The notes beneath the pieces are model-generated. The model ran no database searches. It worked only from the letters and a program-made list of their open reading frames with translations, and had not been told where the DNA came from. From NCBI GenBank assembly GCA_036897095.1, contig JAYMSP010002589.1, forward strand, positions 1-23,396: a DNA stretch of 23,396 nucleotides, given 5' to 3'. The stretch is from Plantago elongata. Taxonomy: Eukaryota > Streptophyta > Magnoliopsida > Lamiales > Plantaginaceae. A program made the position numbers and the translations under genes. Within the stretch, counting starts at the first letter, position 1; each line of letters begins with the position of its first letter. Shown here piece after piece: positions 1 to 8,848 of this stretch.

Positions 1-487
1 TTTAAAATTTTGACAAAGTTTGTAGTATGTATACAAAAAAAAAAAAAAAGATTGTGGTGTAAAATCGAAGTAGCCTAAAAGGTTTTAGTGTAAAATAAAA
101 TTGATTCAAAATAAAATAAAAATACGCAAATCACAACTCAAGAACAAAAAATAAAGAATTCTAGGAAATTTGTAAGCATAACGTTTACAGGATTTGAGAC
201 GGAAAAAAATCTCTTTATCAACTATTGAAAACAAATGCATCCTTTTGTTACTTTAGAACATGATAACGATGTTATTTGATGAAGAATGTGATAACAGATT
301 TTTTTTTTTACAAAAGGAGGATATCTTAGCATATCAAAGTTTAGAGAATTATTTTAGAGACAATCATGACAAAAAAATTAAAAATTAAATAATAAATCAA
401 AGACTAACAATGCCAACGTTGTTAAGTTTTGAGGAACATGCAAATATATGGCCATAACAAGGATCATGTGAAGTTTTGAGAACTCAC
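1..487 (-). other. Intron 3 of the ABCG24/28-like gene (start of intron; continues left)
   Basis: From the GTGAGT donor (487..482 on the minus strand) to the window edge I find no continuation of the ABCG N-terminal domain in any frame. The expected next residues after CMI (a CPLGAYCP-like stretch) are absent. The DNA is AT-rich, with an A run near 38-49 and a T run near 300-310. It is best read as an intron longer than 487 nt. Confidence 0.6.
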
Positions 488-1421
488 GTATCATGCATGT
501 AAGACCTGGGGGGCAAAAGAAGCCCGCACAACATGGTCCACAGTTGGAGATCCTAGTTGGAATGGTTCTGGATTTAAGGTCAACTTGATCCCTTGTTCCC
601 GTCCCACAAGCCCACCCTGGCTCGCAACCAGAAGGCCAAGCAGACAAGTTACAATTCTTGTTCGGTGCGATGAATGTGGTACCTCTACTAATCTTCCCCC
701 CAGCCGCTGCTTCAGCCACTTGCAGCAGGCTGTCTCCATAAAATTTAACTTCAGCCGCTGTGCATAACCGTTGCATAGCATCTGCGATTGAAGAAGTAAC
801 AATAAAAATGGCCGAACAAATGTTCACTCATTACAAACATCCACTTGATCCACAAACTTAAGTTGCATTAGAAATCAATTTTACCAGTAAAACAGTAAAA
901 GGTAGATATTTAAAACTTGAACAAAGTTCACACCTTTGGTGTTTTGGAGACATTCTGATAAGAACTCTGTGTTCTTAGAGAAGTTAAATGCAGCATTCCA
1001 CTCCGCATCCCTACAAATAGCAAACAGCTCAACAAACTCAATGAGATCTAGCATTAGCAATTTAACAAACAGAAAGAATATAGACCGAATGAAGTATAGA
1101 AAGATAGTAATTAAGCATTTTGAGAAATACATGGACAACATAGAGAAATGGAATGGTAAAATTAAGAAATTACACGTCGGAAATGCAGAAATCAAGACTT
1201 CTGATCATGTCTTTGCTCAAAATAGCAGAGAAATTGCTGAATCGGTTGAATAACACCTGTGACAGCAGCTGAGCTGCGGCAGGGTTAGTCGGAACATTTG
1301 CATCATTTCCATCAGGCGTTTGTGCGTTGGAAACAGCCGGAGAGGATAGCAAGACAACGAACAAAGCCAATACCAATTTCAATATCATCTTCTTCATATC
1401 ATTGTTAATGGCCTTTTGCAT
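488..1421 (-). CDS. ABCG28: ABC transporter G family member 24/28-like, N-terminal part (exons 1-3; gene continues beyond left edge)
   Basis: Inferred exons on the minus strand are 1421..1174, 1010..934 and 781..488. The junctions keep frame (donors GTAATT, GTGTGA, GTGAGT; acceptors TAG, CAG). The start may be M1 (1421) or the in-frame M9 (1397), which directly precedes a hydrophobic signal-like segment of about 20 residues (LKLVLALFVVLLSSPAVSNA). The mature N-terminus carries FNFSKNTEFLSECLQ and then a cysteine-rich block (NKNCNLSAWPSGCEPGWAC, NCGPCCAGFFCPPGLTCMI). From family knowledge this is the extracellular N-terminal extension peculiar to plant ABCG24/28-type half transporters, membrane proteins implicated in pollen-tube and cell-surface export. 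The exon 3 donor splits a codon C|.., so the next exon can begin with the expected proline of the CMIPC motif. The nucleotide-binding and transmembrane domains are outside the window. All three exons look intact. The assignment to subfamily 24/28 is firm; which of the two is not. Confidence 0.87.
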
Positions 1422-2861
1422 ATCTTAACAACAACACAATTTCCAATGTTGCTAGAAAAAAAATTCTTGGTTTTCTCTATTCGGGTTTAGGAATGAAAAT
1501 GAGGTCAAAGTGTTCATGGAAAGAAGGAAGAAAATGGGAATGGCGGGGAGATGAAATCGGACATTCATTTCTTATTGCCTTCAACCTTTTGACTAAAATT
1601 AGGACTTGACTAAAAATAGGATCTCATAATCTCAAATTTAAGTTTCATCATTTCTCTCTTCTCTAGCTGATATTAAACTTTTAGTACATGTTGTTTATAA
1701 TTGTCAAATTAGTTTTCTTTTTCACAAAACCAATAATAACATCACCACAAATCTTTTGTATTATTCAATTGACTAGCATTTGTTTAACATGACGGAAAAT
1801 TTGAAGATTATGTCTATCTATTACTAGAAACACAGATAGTGTGGATGTGGTTTGACTCTTCATGATTGAATTCTAAGCAAAGCAATATATGTCTACTAAA
1901 CTGGTTAATTAACCATTCAATCCTGCTGACAGCTTCCATTCTAAAGGCATCATGCAGGTAAATTGACAAGTATAGGCATCGTCAACCACCTAAAATTCCA
2001 TCAACTGCAAGAATTGAAACCGGCCACCTGAACTTTCAAAACTAATTTTGAAACAATCAAGCAAATTAAAACACCCATGAATATATGTTACTTTATGTAT
2101 TGCTAATCGAAAGTAAACTTGGTGAGTTGGTAGTTGTAGAAGACGAGTAATACAATCAAGAACAAGTAATAGTTGGAGTGAAGCAAACATAACACGAAGA
2201 AGTGAAAGAAATTCCAGATGCACATTATCAGTTGAACTAAGAAAATTATATCACAATGTCTAAAATAAGGCAAAACAGATGAGGTAACAAAATCACTTCA
2301 CAAAATTCTATTCTTTACACAAAACAATTAAAATTCAAAACAAAGTGCTATTCTCCAAGTTATACAGCATGGGAATACACTGGTTCCCACAAACTCACAA
2401 CCAAGGTAGAGTCTTGTCCATTCAAACTTGTTTAGAAGATGCAAAGAACTTCAACAAACAATTTAATTATAACTTATTGCCTAGATGTGAACTAAAATCT
2501 TCTGTGCATCCAGTTGTAGAGTTCAAAAGTTCGGGCCAAGTATTTGAAGTTGTATGTGGCAGGCAGACGTGTTTTGTCAATTGGTGAATAATAAGTTAGA
2601 AGAATAACCCAAAAATAAAAAGGAATAAGCTAGTCTCTTGGTGATTTCATCAAACATCAGGTAGTCTGTTGGTGATTTCATTCTTTTCGGCATTGAGAGA
2701 GCTCCTTGCTTGCCATGTATAATTTACAAAATATAATCGGGATTAATCATATCGAAAGATGATTCATTATCAAAGTAAGCAGCAATAACATATACAAATT
2801 AATATCAGAGTTAGAATAGAACAGATAATGCATGAAGTACCTTGATTGCTAAGACATAATA
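1422..2861. other. Intergenic region and 5' flank of the ABCG gene
   Basis: The first 150 or so bases above 1421 are the likely 5'UTR and proximal promoter of the ABCG gene on the minus strand. Beyond that the DNA is AT-rich, and the open frames at 1990-2223 and 2345-2587 show no recognisable domain or family resemblance. A short direct repeat lies at 2631-2650 and 2662-2681 (TAGTCTSTTGGTGATTTCAT, one mismatch, 31-bp spacing). I see no supported gene here. Confidence 0.5.
2631..2681. repeat. Two-copy short tandem repeat, 31-bp period
   Basis: A 20-base segment at 2631-2650 recurs at 2662-2681 with one substitution (C/G at the seventh base). The spacer (CAAACATCAGG) is not repeated after the second copy, so this may be a duplication junction or a decayed minisatellite. 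It has no clear function. Confidence 0.6.
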
Positions 2862-3245
2862 CTCATCTTTACACAGATAGTCGCAGTGCTTTATGTCTTG
2901 CTACGAATCCGGTGTAGCATGAGAGGTCTAAACACGTTGAATTGGATTTTCATATTATTAGAGAGAAGGTACAAGATAAGCATATTAAAACTTTTTCAAA
3001 TAAGCACATAAGATATGGTTGCTGACATTTTCACCAAGCCATTGGGAGGTCCTCTCTTCTTTACACAGATAGTCGTAGTGCTTTATGTCTTGCTACGAAT
3101 CCGGTGTAGCATGAGAGGTCCAAACACATTGAATTGGATTGTCATTTTATTCGAGAGAAGGTACACGATAAGCATGTTAAAACTTTTTCAAATAAGCACA
3201 TAAGATATGGTTGCTGACATTTTCACCAAGCCATTGGGAGGTCCT
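2862..3245 (+). repeat. 192-bp tandem duplication inside the copia tail
   Basis: Unit 1 (2862-3053) and unit 2 (3054-3245) align along their whole length with few substitutions. Both begin CTCWTCTTTACACAGATAG and both contain the ESGVA-encoding stretch, the HIEL..REKV region and the VADIFTKPLGG region. Only unit 2 runs on into the true polyprotein end (ACCAGTCATTTGTACAAG). The duplication therefore breaks the coding sequence and must post-date loss of function or come from unequal recombination. Confidence 0.9.
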
Positions 3246-3313
3246 CTCTTCACCAGTCATTTGTACAAGTTGCGCTTGAAAGACATACACACTCCACTTG
3301 TCGGGGGGGTTAG
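2862..3313 (+). mobile_element. Ty1/copia retrotransposon, 5'-truncated and decayed 3' end of pol (RNase H tail) with polypurine tract
   Basis: In the plus strand, 3117-3205 encodes a RNase H-like tail (KHIELDCHFIREKVHDKH), followed after a frame break by VADIFTKPLGGPLF and YKLRLKDIHTPLVGGV. These are the classic last motifs of copia polyproteins. A G-run (3303-3309), expected as the polypurine primer next to the 3' LTR, follows immediately. Nothing upstream of 2862 encodes integrase or reverse transcriptase, so only the extreme 3' end survives. The frame is broken at the TGA between RYGC and the VADIF motif. A 192-bp tandem duplication lies inside it (listed separately). Confidence 0.8.
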
Positions 3314-3498
3314 TGATACTAATTATATTAGAATTAGTTTCCTACTTCTATTAAAATTAGTCTTATAGATCCTTTATATATATGTTAGATAGTTGATTTT
3401 ATATATAATAATTCATTCTCAGACTTCGAGTCATATATAATTTATTCCATTCAGAAATATTCAATATGTTCAATTCATCTTATTGATATTTCTTCACA
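3314..3498 (+). repeat. Putative short 3' LTR of the copia element (about 185 bp)
   Basis: The segment starts with TG immediately downstream of the G-run and ends TTCTTCACA, giving the usual TG..CA termini. It has a TATA-like core (TTTATATATATG, about 3371-3382) and an AT-rich body ending in ATTCAATATGTTCAATTC. Short LTRs of this shape are typical of Ale/Retrofit-type copia elements. No 5' LTR is found, so the LTR identity rests on position and termini, and the right end could be off by some bases. Confidence 0.55.
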
Positions 3499-3552
3499 AT
3501 TTTGATACCCCATTTGGTTGTCGCTGCATGAATAGTTGTTCACCCTCCGGTT

Positions 3553-3954
3553 GTGCTCAACATCCGTTTTTACATCCAGCAATTACAACTGGTAAATGAT
3601 CAACCAACAACTGCTTTGAATGCACCTCCGGCTGCAACTTTAATTCATGATGATATTCTTGGTGTTGAGGTAAATGGACCAACAGCTCTAGTACCTTCAA
3701 CACCCCCAGCAAAAGCTGAAGCTGAGGTAAATGGTCAAGCAACTCCAGTACCTCCAACATCTCTGACAGAAGCTGAGGTACAAACTGCAGATGCTTCAGG
3801 GGAAGAGGAAGGAGGGCCTCCACATCCCTTTGCTTGATGACATCAATGAATCACTCAGTAGGATGAAGGAGTTCAGTGTACAATTTGTCTACGGGAAATG
3901 TAACCAAGATGCTGACCTTTTGGGTGGATATTGTGTTAACCTTTAGATGATATT
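3553..3954 (+). pseudogene. Unrecognised coding-like fragment with internal repeats and a frame break
   Basis: An open frame from 3553 ends at 3837. Its middle encodes imperfect repeats beginning EVNGPTALVPSTPPAKAEA (3667), EVNGQATPVPPTSLTEAE (3724) and EVQTADAS (3775), with periods of 57 and 51 bp. From about 3815 a different frame reads coherently as a helical, charged segment (LLDDINESLSRMKEFSVQF, then QDADLLGGY) ending at a TAG near 3945. This suggests a shift around 3810-3830. The following 150 bases resemble a 3'UTR. I do not recognise the family. It may be the last exon of a decayed gene or a captured cDNA end, and it directly abuts the copia LTR. The plus-strand assignment is an inference from the frame content. 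Confidence 0.35.
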
Positions 3955-4920
3955 CAGGGAAACAATAGTTGTATTTTGAACAATGTTAACCTTTTGTCTA
4001 GAATTTGGCATGTTCTTTTGAATTGGCTAGAAAAATTCTTAGTAAAAGATAGGACATGTACTACTTTGTGGTTAGTGTCTGTGTTGTAACTGAACCTTGA
4101 AATCCTTTTAGTTGTTATCTAATATTCGATTTGAAAAGAGGAAAGAGTATCTAACCCTACAAAATTGAAATGCATCAACATCCCTACATTTGTATACATT
4201 AATTCCATTCAGGTGGAAGTGTCAGTTGGTGCATAAATAAAGAGATTAAAAGGAGGAAGAATGAAAATGAAAATTAGAAGAAAACAGGGAATCAAAATTA
4301 AAGAAAGACAAAAATTAGAATATTGAGTTTTAAAACAAATTCATGTCATCGTCAATTCTGACTTTTAAACCTATTTATAATATTATAAATTAATTACTAT
4401 GTTGTTTTCTTGAATGTAAATGTTATTGGTTCAGATAGATGAGTTGAATCTCAAGTTCACCCAATTTTAATGGTGCCATAAGAAATTTCCTATAGTAAAA
4501 CATTTGAGAAAAAAATACAGCAAAGAATACAACATTGCACAAAAATTCATTTAGCTTAGGATTTCAAAGTTCAGCTCCGGCTTTGGTGCTTGATGTTGCT
4601 GAAGCTGGGTCGATTTGGCTTCCCTTCTGTCATAATTGGAGCAGTTCATAAAGATGATGAAGTCGAAATAAAGAACCAAGTTCTAGACTTAAACTTCATT
4701 CTCCGGTTATTTAATGTTACAGAGAAAAGCATGTGTGTTTAGAAGGTCCACAATAAACTGAACAACAACATATAGGCTTCTAATTCCTCATTAAAAAATA
4801 AACTGACTGCCTACTACATTATTCACATTTTCCTGTAAGATCCACAATTTTTAAAAGCTCTCTGTAAACTTTCAAATGTGTATATTCATCTGCTGAACCT
4901 CTTCTGCGCCAACAATTGCA
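3955..4920. other. Intergenic region, 3' flank of PAP23-like gene
   Basis: This is AT-rich DNA without a supported gene. The part nearest 4921 must contain the 3'UTR and polyadenylation region of the minus-strand phosphatase gene. A less AT-rich patch at about 4570-4640 gives only short open frames. No RNA gene was recognised. Confidence 0.45.
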
Positions 4921-7436
4921 TCATATCAATTCGTATACCTGTGAAGCAACAGAACAAGACTCTGGTTGTCTTACTATGTAGATTTGATCACCATGGCTAT
5001 CTTCACGGTATATATCCTGGTTTCTGTGCCATGTCCATAGAGCATATGTGGAATTCACGATCTGCATACATAGTCCAGTCAATCAATGTCATGGAAGGAG
5101 TATTCGAAGAGGCAAATAGAACTTTTGCGTACATAGTTGAATGCCTTCAGGAAGTTAATCATCTCTAAACAATCGGAAAGAGAGTCTCCTGATGACCAGC
5201 AGACCTCATGTGTTAGCCTAAACTGTTGTATTTTTCATTATATACCTCTAGTATTCCATGACCGAAACTGCTCTCTCTATAGGCACTCCACTCTGGTTGG
5301 CTTTCCCAGCAAAACTTCCCTTTGGCGGGACCAGAGGAGAAGTTCGTATGGCATACACCTCCAAATTCAGGAATATTATCACTAGGTGATGGGCATTTTC
5401 CAGGCTCATCCGCATGATCAACATCAACTTTCTCAATATTACCGCCATCTCCAACTGTTATAAACACCGGTCCACATGAGTCCAATGTGTAGTTGTACAC
5501 TCTGTTCATTCTCTCATAGGCATGCACCTGTAATAACAACCAAATCACTATTCTTTGGAAAAATTACATATGGACTAATTACATGATCAGGTCTGCGAAT
5601 TATCTTAGATTCTTACATGACCAGAGAAGACAATATCAACTCCATATTGGTAGAGAAGTGGTTCCATTTCTAGTCTCATGCACTCGAATTCTTGATAGTG
5701 TGATGAGTAGCTGTTATACCATGGTGAATGCCAAGCAGCCACAAGCCAGGGAGTTTTCGTACGGTCCGTCTTCTCAAGGTTCCCTTTTAGCCAAGCATAC
5801 TGATCACCTTAACAAACATGTCATGGTTAAGGTTTTATTCCACACAATCTTCTCAATTTCAACACAGAAGTTTCAATGTATATCTACCAGTCTGATTATA
5901 ATCGAGATATGCTCCTAGCATGATGAAATGCACACCTCCAGCATCAAACGAATAATACAACTTACTGCCAGAACCAGACTCATCTGAGGGAACAGAAAAT
6001 CTAGTCAAGTAGGACTTGAACGTAATATCATCACCTTGAGGCTCAATTTCGTGGTTTCCTTCTATAACCATCATTGGGACTTTTGATGTTAGAGGTTGCA
6101 TGAACCTACAAACAAAACCAACTCAATCATGTATCTGAACTTTTCAAATTACAGACAGAAACATGATCTAGTTTATTCATAAATCCTAAACTGTGATATT
6201 GGTCCAAATTGACTAAATTCCAGGCCCAAGTATATCAATTTTTAACTATTCAAGAAGCATGAATGCAATGAATTTTGAGTTACCTTCCCCATCCATCCCA
6301 TCGGGGCTGATATGTTTCTCGAGTAGGTGAATCAGGGAAGGCACAAGAGTAGCAAGATGCACCATTCCCTCCAGTAGTGAGATACTGATTAGCATAACTC
6401 ATGTCTCCGACCATCAAGATCATGGAAGGATCATTGGTAACAAGATGATCAATCGTGGTCGTTGAATTGGTTGTAAGGCCTAAATCACCAATGACCGCGA
6501 TTCTGGATACTTGCCGGAACCGGGCAATGGAAATGTTTCAAATACATGCTCATCACTCATTGCTGATAATGAAGTATCACCACATTTATAATAGTACTTT
6601 GTTTCAGGTTCAAGTCCTGTGAGGAAATCGGACATGTTAGTCTTTTCTCATTGTTTTTCCTAAGCGCGAATGGATTCCATCTCATCTTAAAGCTAAAGCT
6701 AATAGCGAGGTGTGGAATGGTCATTCTCAATAACTAATACGTGTAAAACTAAAACATACCGTCGATCCTGACATGATGAATGATGCCAGAGGTGTAATTG
6801 AAGAGACCTTGAAATGGATAGAGCTGACTATAAACCTCTGAAATCCCAGTTCTATTGGCTGTGTAATTTCCACTAACCTTTCCATACCAAACCTCACTTG
6901 CCACAGTTGATGGATCCAGTTGTGTCACATTCACACCAATCTGTGCATCCCCTTCAATTATCACAACGTTTCATTAGATCCCAATTCACATATACAACGT
7001 ACACTCTCCGTTCCCGACTCAACTTTTCATTGATCAGGACACAAGTTTTAATAGAAGAATAGATAAGCAGTAGTATAGCATATTATAATGGCAATAAATA
7101 AGAAGAGCCATAGACATTGCAACACGTTAATAAGTCTGGTACAAGTATGAAACTAAAATATAATGGCAGTAAATAATTACCAGTGACCCAAGAGACCCAG
7201 ATTGAATCGGAGTTGACAAATGCCAAAGCAATCTGATCAGGGAAGTTTGAAGTCACATTTCGCCTGAGCCTGGGATGATCCATGGGCAAGTCATCACTGC
7301 CTTGACGTAGGGATGGATCGAACCTCCGTGTTACGGGCTGGAAGGGTCCTTCCAGAGTTGTGGGGATGGCCTCGGATGATCCATAGACAATTGTAATGAG
7401 TAGAAGGACAAAGCCACCTGCTGAAATTAGAGACAT
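4921..7436 (-). CDS. PAP23: Purple acid phosphatase, PAP23-like (seven exons), frameshifted in exon 3
   Basis: Exons on the minus strand are 7436..7181, 6951..6760, 6616..6284, 6105..5888, 5807..5617, 5527..5246 and 5061..4921, all with GT-AG introns. The protein opens with a signal-like segment, then AIPTTLEGPFQPVTRRFDPS (PAP23 and PAP15 share this start; the VTRRFDPSLRQGSDDLPMDH wording fits PAP23 best). An N-terminal fibronectin-like domain ends near YTSGIIHHVRIDG. The metallophosphatase domain has the five ligand blocks GDLGL, GDMSYANQY, GNHE, AAWHSPWY and GHVHAYER, which hold a binuclear Fe-metal centre that hydrolyses phosphate monoesters in secretory compartments or the wall. Several N-glycosylation sequons are present (NVT, NYT, NST). 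The C-terminus reads QIYIVRQPESC, and a stop at 4923..4921 follows shortly. The CAG|GTATAC just before the stop could instead be a donor to a further tiny exon. Total coding length of 1613 nt is one short of a multiple of three: a deletion of 1 (mod 3) lies between KYP and RIAVIGDLG at about 6500-6509, giving a stop at 6482..6480 after 194 residues. All other exons remain open, so this is either a young pseudogene, a mutant allele or an assembly error. Confidence 0.9.
6480..6509 (-). other. Frameshift and premature stop in PAP23-like exon 3
   Basis: Exon 3 reads FETFPLPGSGKYP in the frame set by exons 1-2. It then needs a +1-base correction to continue RIAVIGDLGLTTNSTTT. Without it the frame hits TAG at 6482..6480. 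As recalled, Arabidopsis PAP23 and PAP15 have one residue between YP and RIA that is missing here, so a 4-bp deletion explains both the lost residue and the shift. No intron of realistic length can bypass it. Confidence 0.85.
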
Positions 7437-7578
7437 ATCAATAATTTGATCGTAAGGAAGAAAGCATGTTAAATCTGTGGCCTTAAATTAATGGACTAAT
7501 GATGGTTTTAATATCTAAAAATTATAACCATCGCACTCAATTACTTTAATTGTTTGAGAAATAGACACAGTGTCGTGG

Positions 7579-7586
7579 GAATATGC
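7579..7586. promoter_or_regulatory. P1BS-like element (GNATATNC) upstream of PAP23-like gene
   Basis: GAATATGC matches the palindromic PHR1-binding consensus GNATATNC about 145 bp above the PAP23 start codon on the minus strand. PHR1 drives phosphate-starvation genes, including many PAPs. A match is expected by chance roughly once per 4 kb, so position and context are the only support. Confidence 0.35.
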
Positions 7587-7669
7587 TCCGAGCTCCGTGA
7601 TGCTGATTTTGAGGTTGACGATAAGTTTGGCAGGTTATTCAGACGGTCAGACCGACGCTTGGATGAGTG

Positions 7670-7861
7670 AGAAATGGACACTTTTTTTTTTTTTTTCCTC
7701 ACTCATCGCTTATGCAATTAATTTAGGCTATCAATGTCGTACCCTTTTTACGAGAACGGCTCTCCCAGCAATATTTTTTCATCCACAAAGTTCAAACCCG
7801 AAACTTTACTTAAATAAATTGAAGACTTTACCACTTAAGCCAACATTGATAAAAATGAACA
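7670..7861. repeat. Target-site duplication pair of the SINE (7670-7680 and 7851-7861)
   Basis: The direct repeats AGAAATGGACA and AAAAATGAACA bracket the A-tail end and the head of the SINE. Both mismatches are purine transitions. The pair fixes the element's borders and orientation. Confidence 0.55.
7682..7850 (-). mobile_element. tRNA-derived SINE, minus strand, in the PAP23 upstream region
   Basis: Read on the minus strand, the segment starts near 7850 with TTGGCTTAAGTGGTAAAG (A-box-like, TGGCTTAAGTGG). About 35 nt later it has CGGGTTTGAAC (B-box-like, cf. GGTTCGANNC). It ends in a 15-nt A tail (plus-strand T run 7682-7696). The 11-base sequence outside the tail (7670-7680, AGAAATGGACA) matches that outside the head (7851-7861, AAAAATGAACA) at 9 of 11 positions, both differences being G/A, as expected for an aged target-site duplication. 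The body contains GGGAGAGCCGTTCTCGTAAAAAGG. Length of about 170 bp suits a plant SINE. The family is not identified. Confidence 0.65.
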
Positions 7862-8848
7862 TATAAAATTAATTGAATACTCTTAATTTACACAAATTAA
7901 TTGGACATTTTATTTGGCGGTTTGAATTAGTTAGTTGTTGAATGCGGAAACGTTGTTCTCAAAAAAGAAAAAATTGCGGAAACGTTTCATTAAAAAAAAT
8001 TAAAATGGTAAATAAGAAATGAATGAGACGGTGGAAGTATTAATTTAAATGATAGTATATAACATTACATACCTGTTTGTATTGTATAGTCAATGTTAAT
8101 TGTCATGAAGTTTTGTAATAACATGAACGGTTATAATTAGTGAGTAGGTATAGTAAAAGATCAGGAACTAATTGGAATAAAATTTAATTTGTATTTTTCA
8201 ATTAAAATTAAATTTTTTAATAAAAATATTCAATTTGATTCAGAAAATTACCGCTCCAACTAGTAATAGAAAAGGTCAGGATTTTCTTAACCTTTGTGAT
8301 AGTTAAATACAACTTAAAATTATTTTTTTTAATAACTATATTTACAACGTTGGAAACTAACAGATGATCAAAGTGTAATAAGACTACAATGGGCATTACC
8401 CACCCGCAATGTCGAATAACGTTATACTTTAGCTCCTATGATTTTAACTTTTAAGTGAAAATTAAAATTGTACCCTTTCCAAATCGAAGAATTTTTGGAC
8501 TTTGTAGTAAAAAACCCTGAAAATAATCCCACCATTGTGCCCCAGAACATTAACTGTAAGGTAATATCATGTCGGCATAATACTGGATCAAAACAATAAC
8601 TTGATTTGAGTATAAACCACACATACGAATAGTGGACAAAACCACAAATCCTCATGATTTTTACTTGAAAATCTCTTCAACGTTCCTTTGATTCCAACAC
8701 GCTGCCCCTGGGGCCTTTTAGAGTAACACAAAAATCATCTCGGAAACATGAGATTAGTTGGACACTAGTAGAAATATCATATAAATCATAATTGTCCTCC
8801 AACAATTAAGCAGTTAAAGTATTTAAGAATGCACTTCCGGATCGGTTC
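7862..8848. other. Intergenic region between PAP23-like and ITPase genes
   Basis: This is AT-rich DNA with no supported gene. The part just below 8849 is the 3'UTR and polyadenylation region of the minus-strand ITPase gene. The frame at 8422-8655 on the minus strand has no recognisable features and is likely chance. Confidence 0.45.

Noticed and set aside
936..1253. Plus-strand open frame over the ABCG exons
   Set aside because: It is antisense to exon 2 and the exon 1 end, where the minus strand gives a recognisable protein with proper splice sites.
5583..5918. Plus-strand frame of 111 residues
   Set aside because: It is the antisense shadow of PAP23 exon 5 and its introns, and has no protein features of its own.
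7742..7850. Possible tRNA gene on the minus strand
   Set aside because: A- and B-box-like motifs are present, but no acceptor stem or anticodon arm can be formed, and the A tail and flanking repeats point to a SINE.
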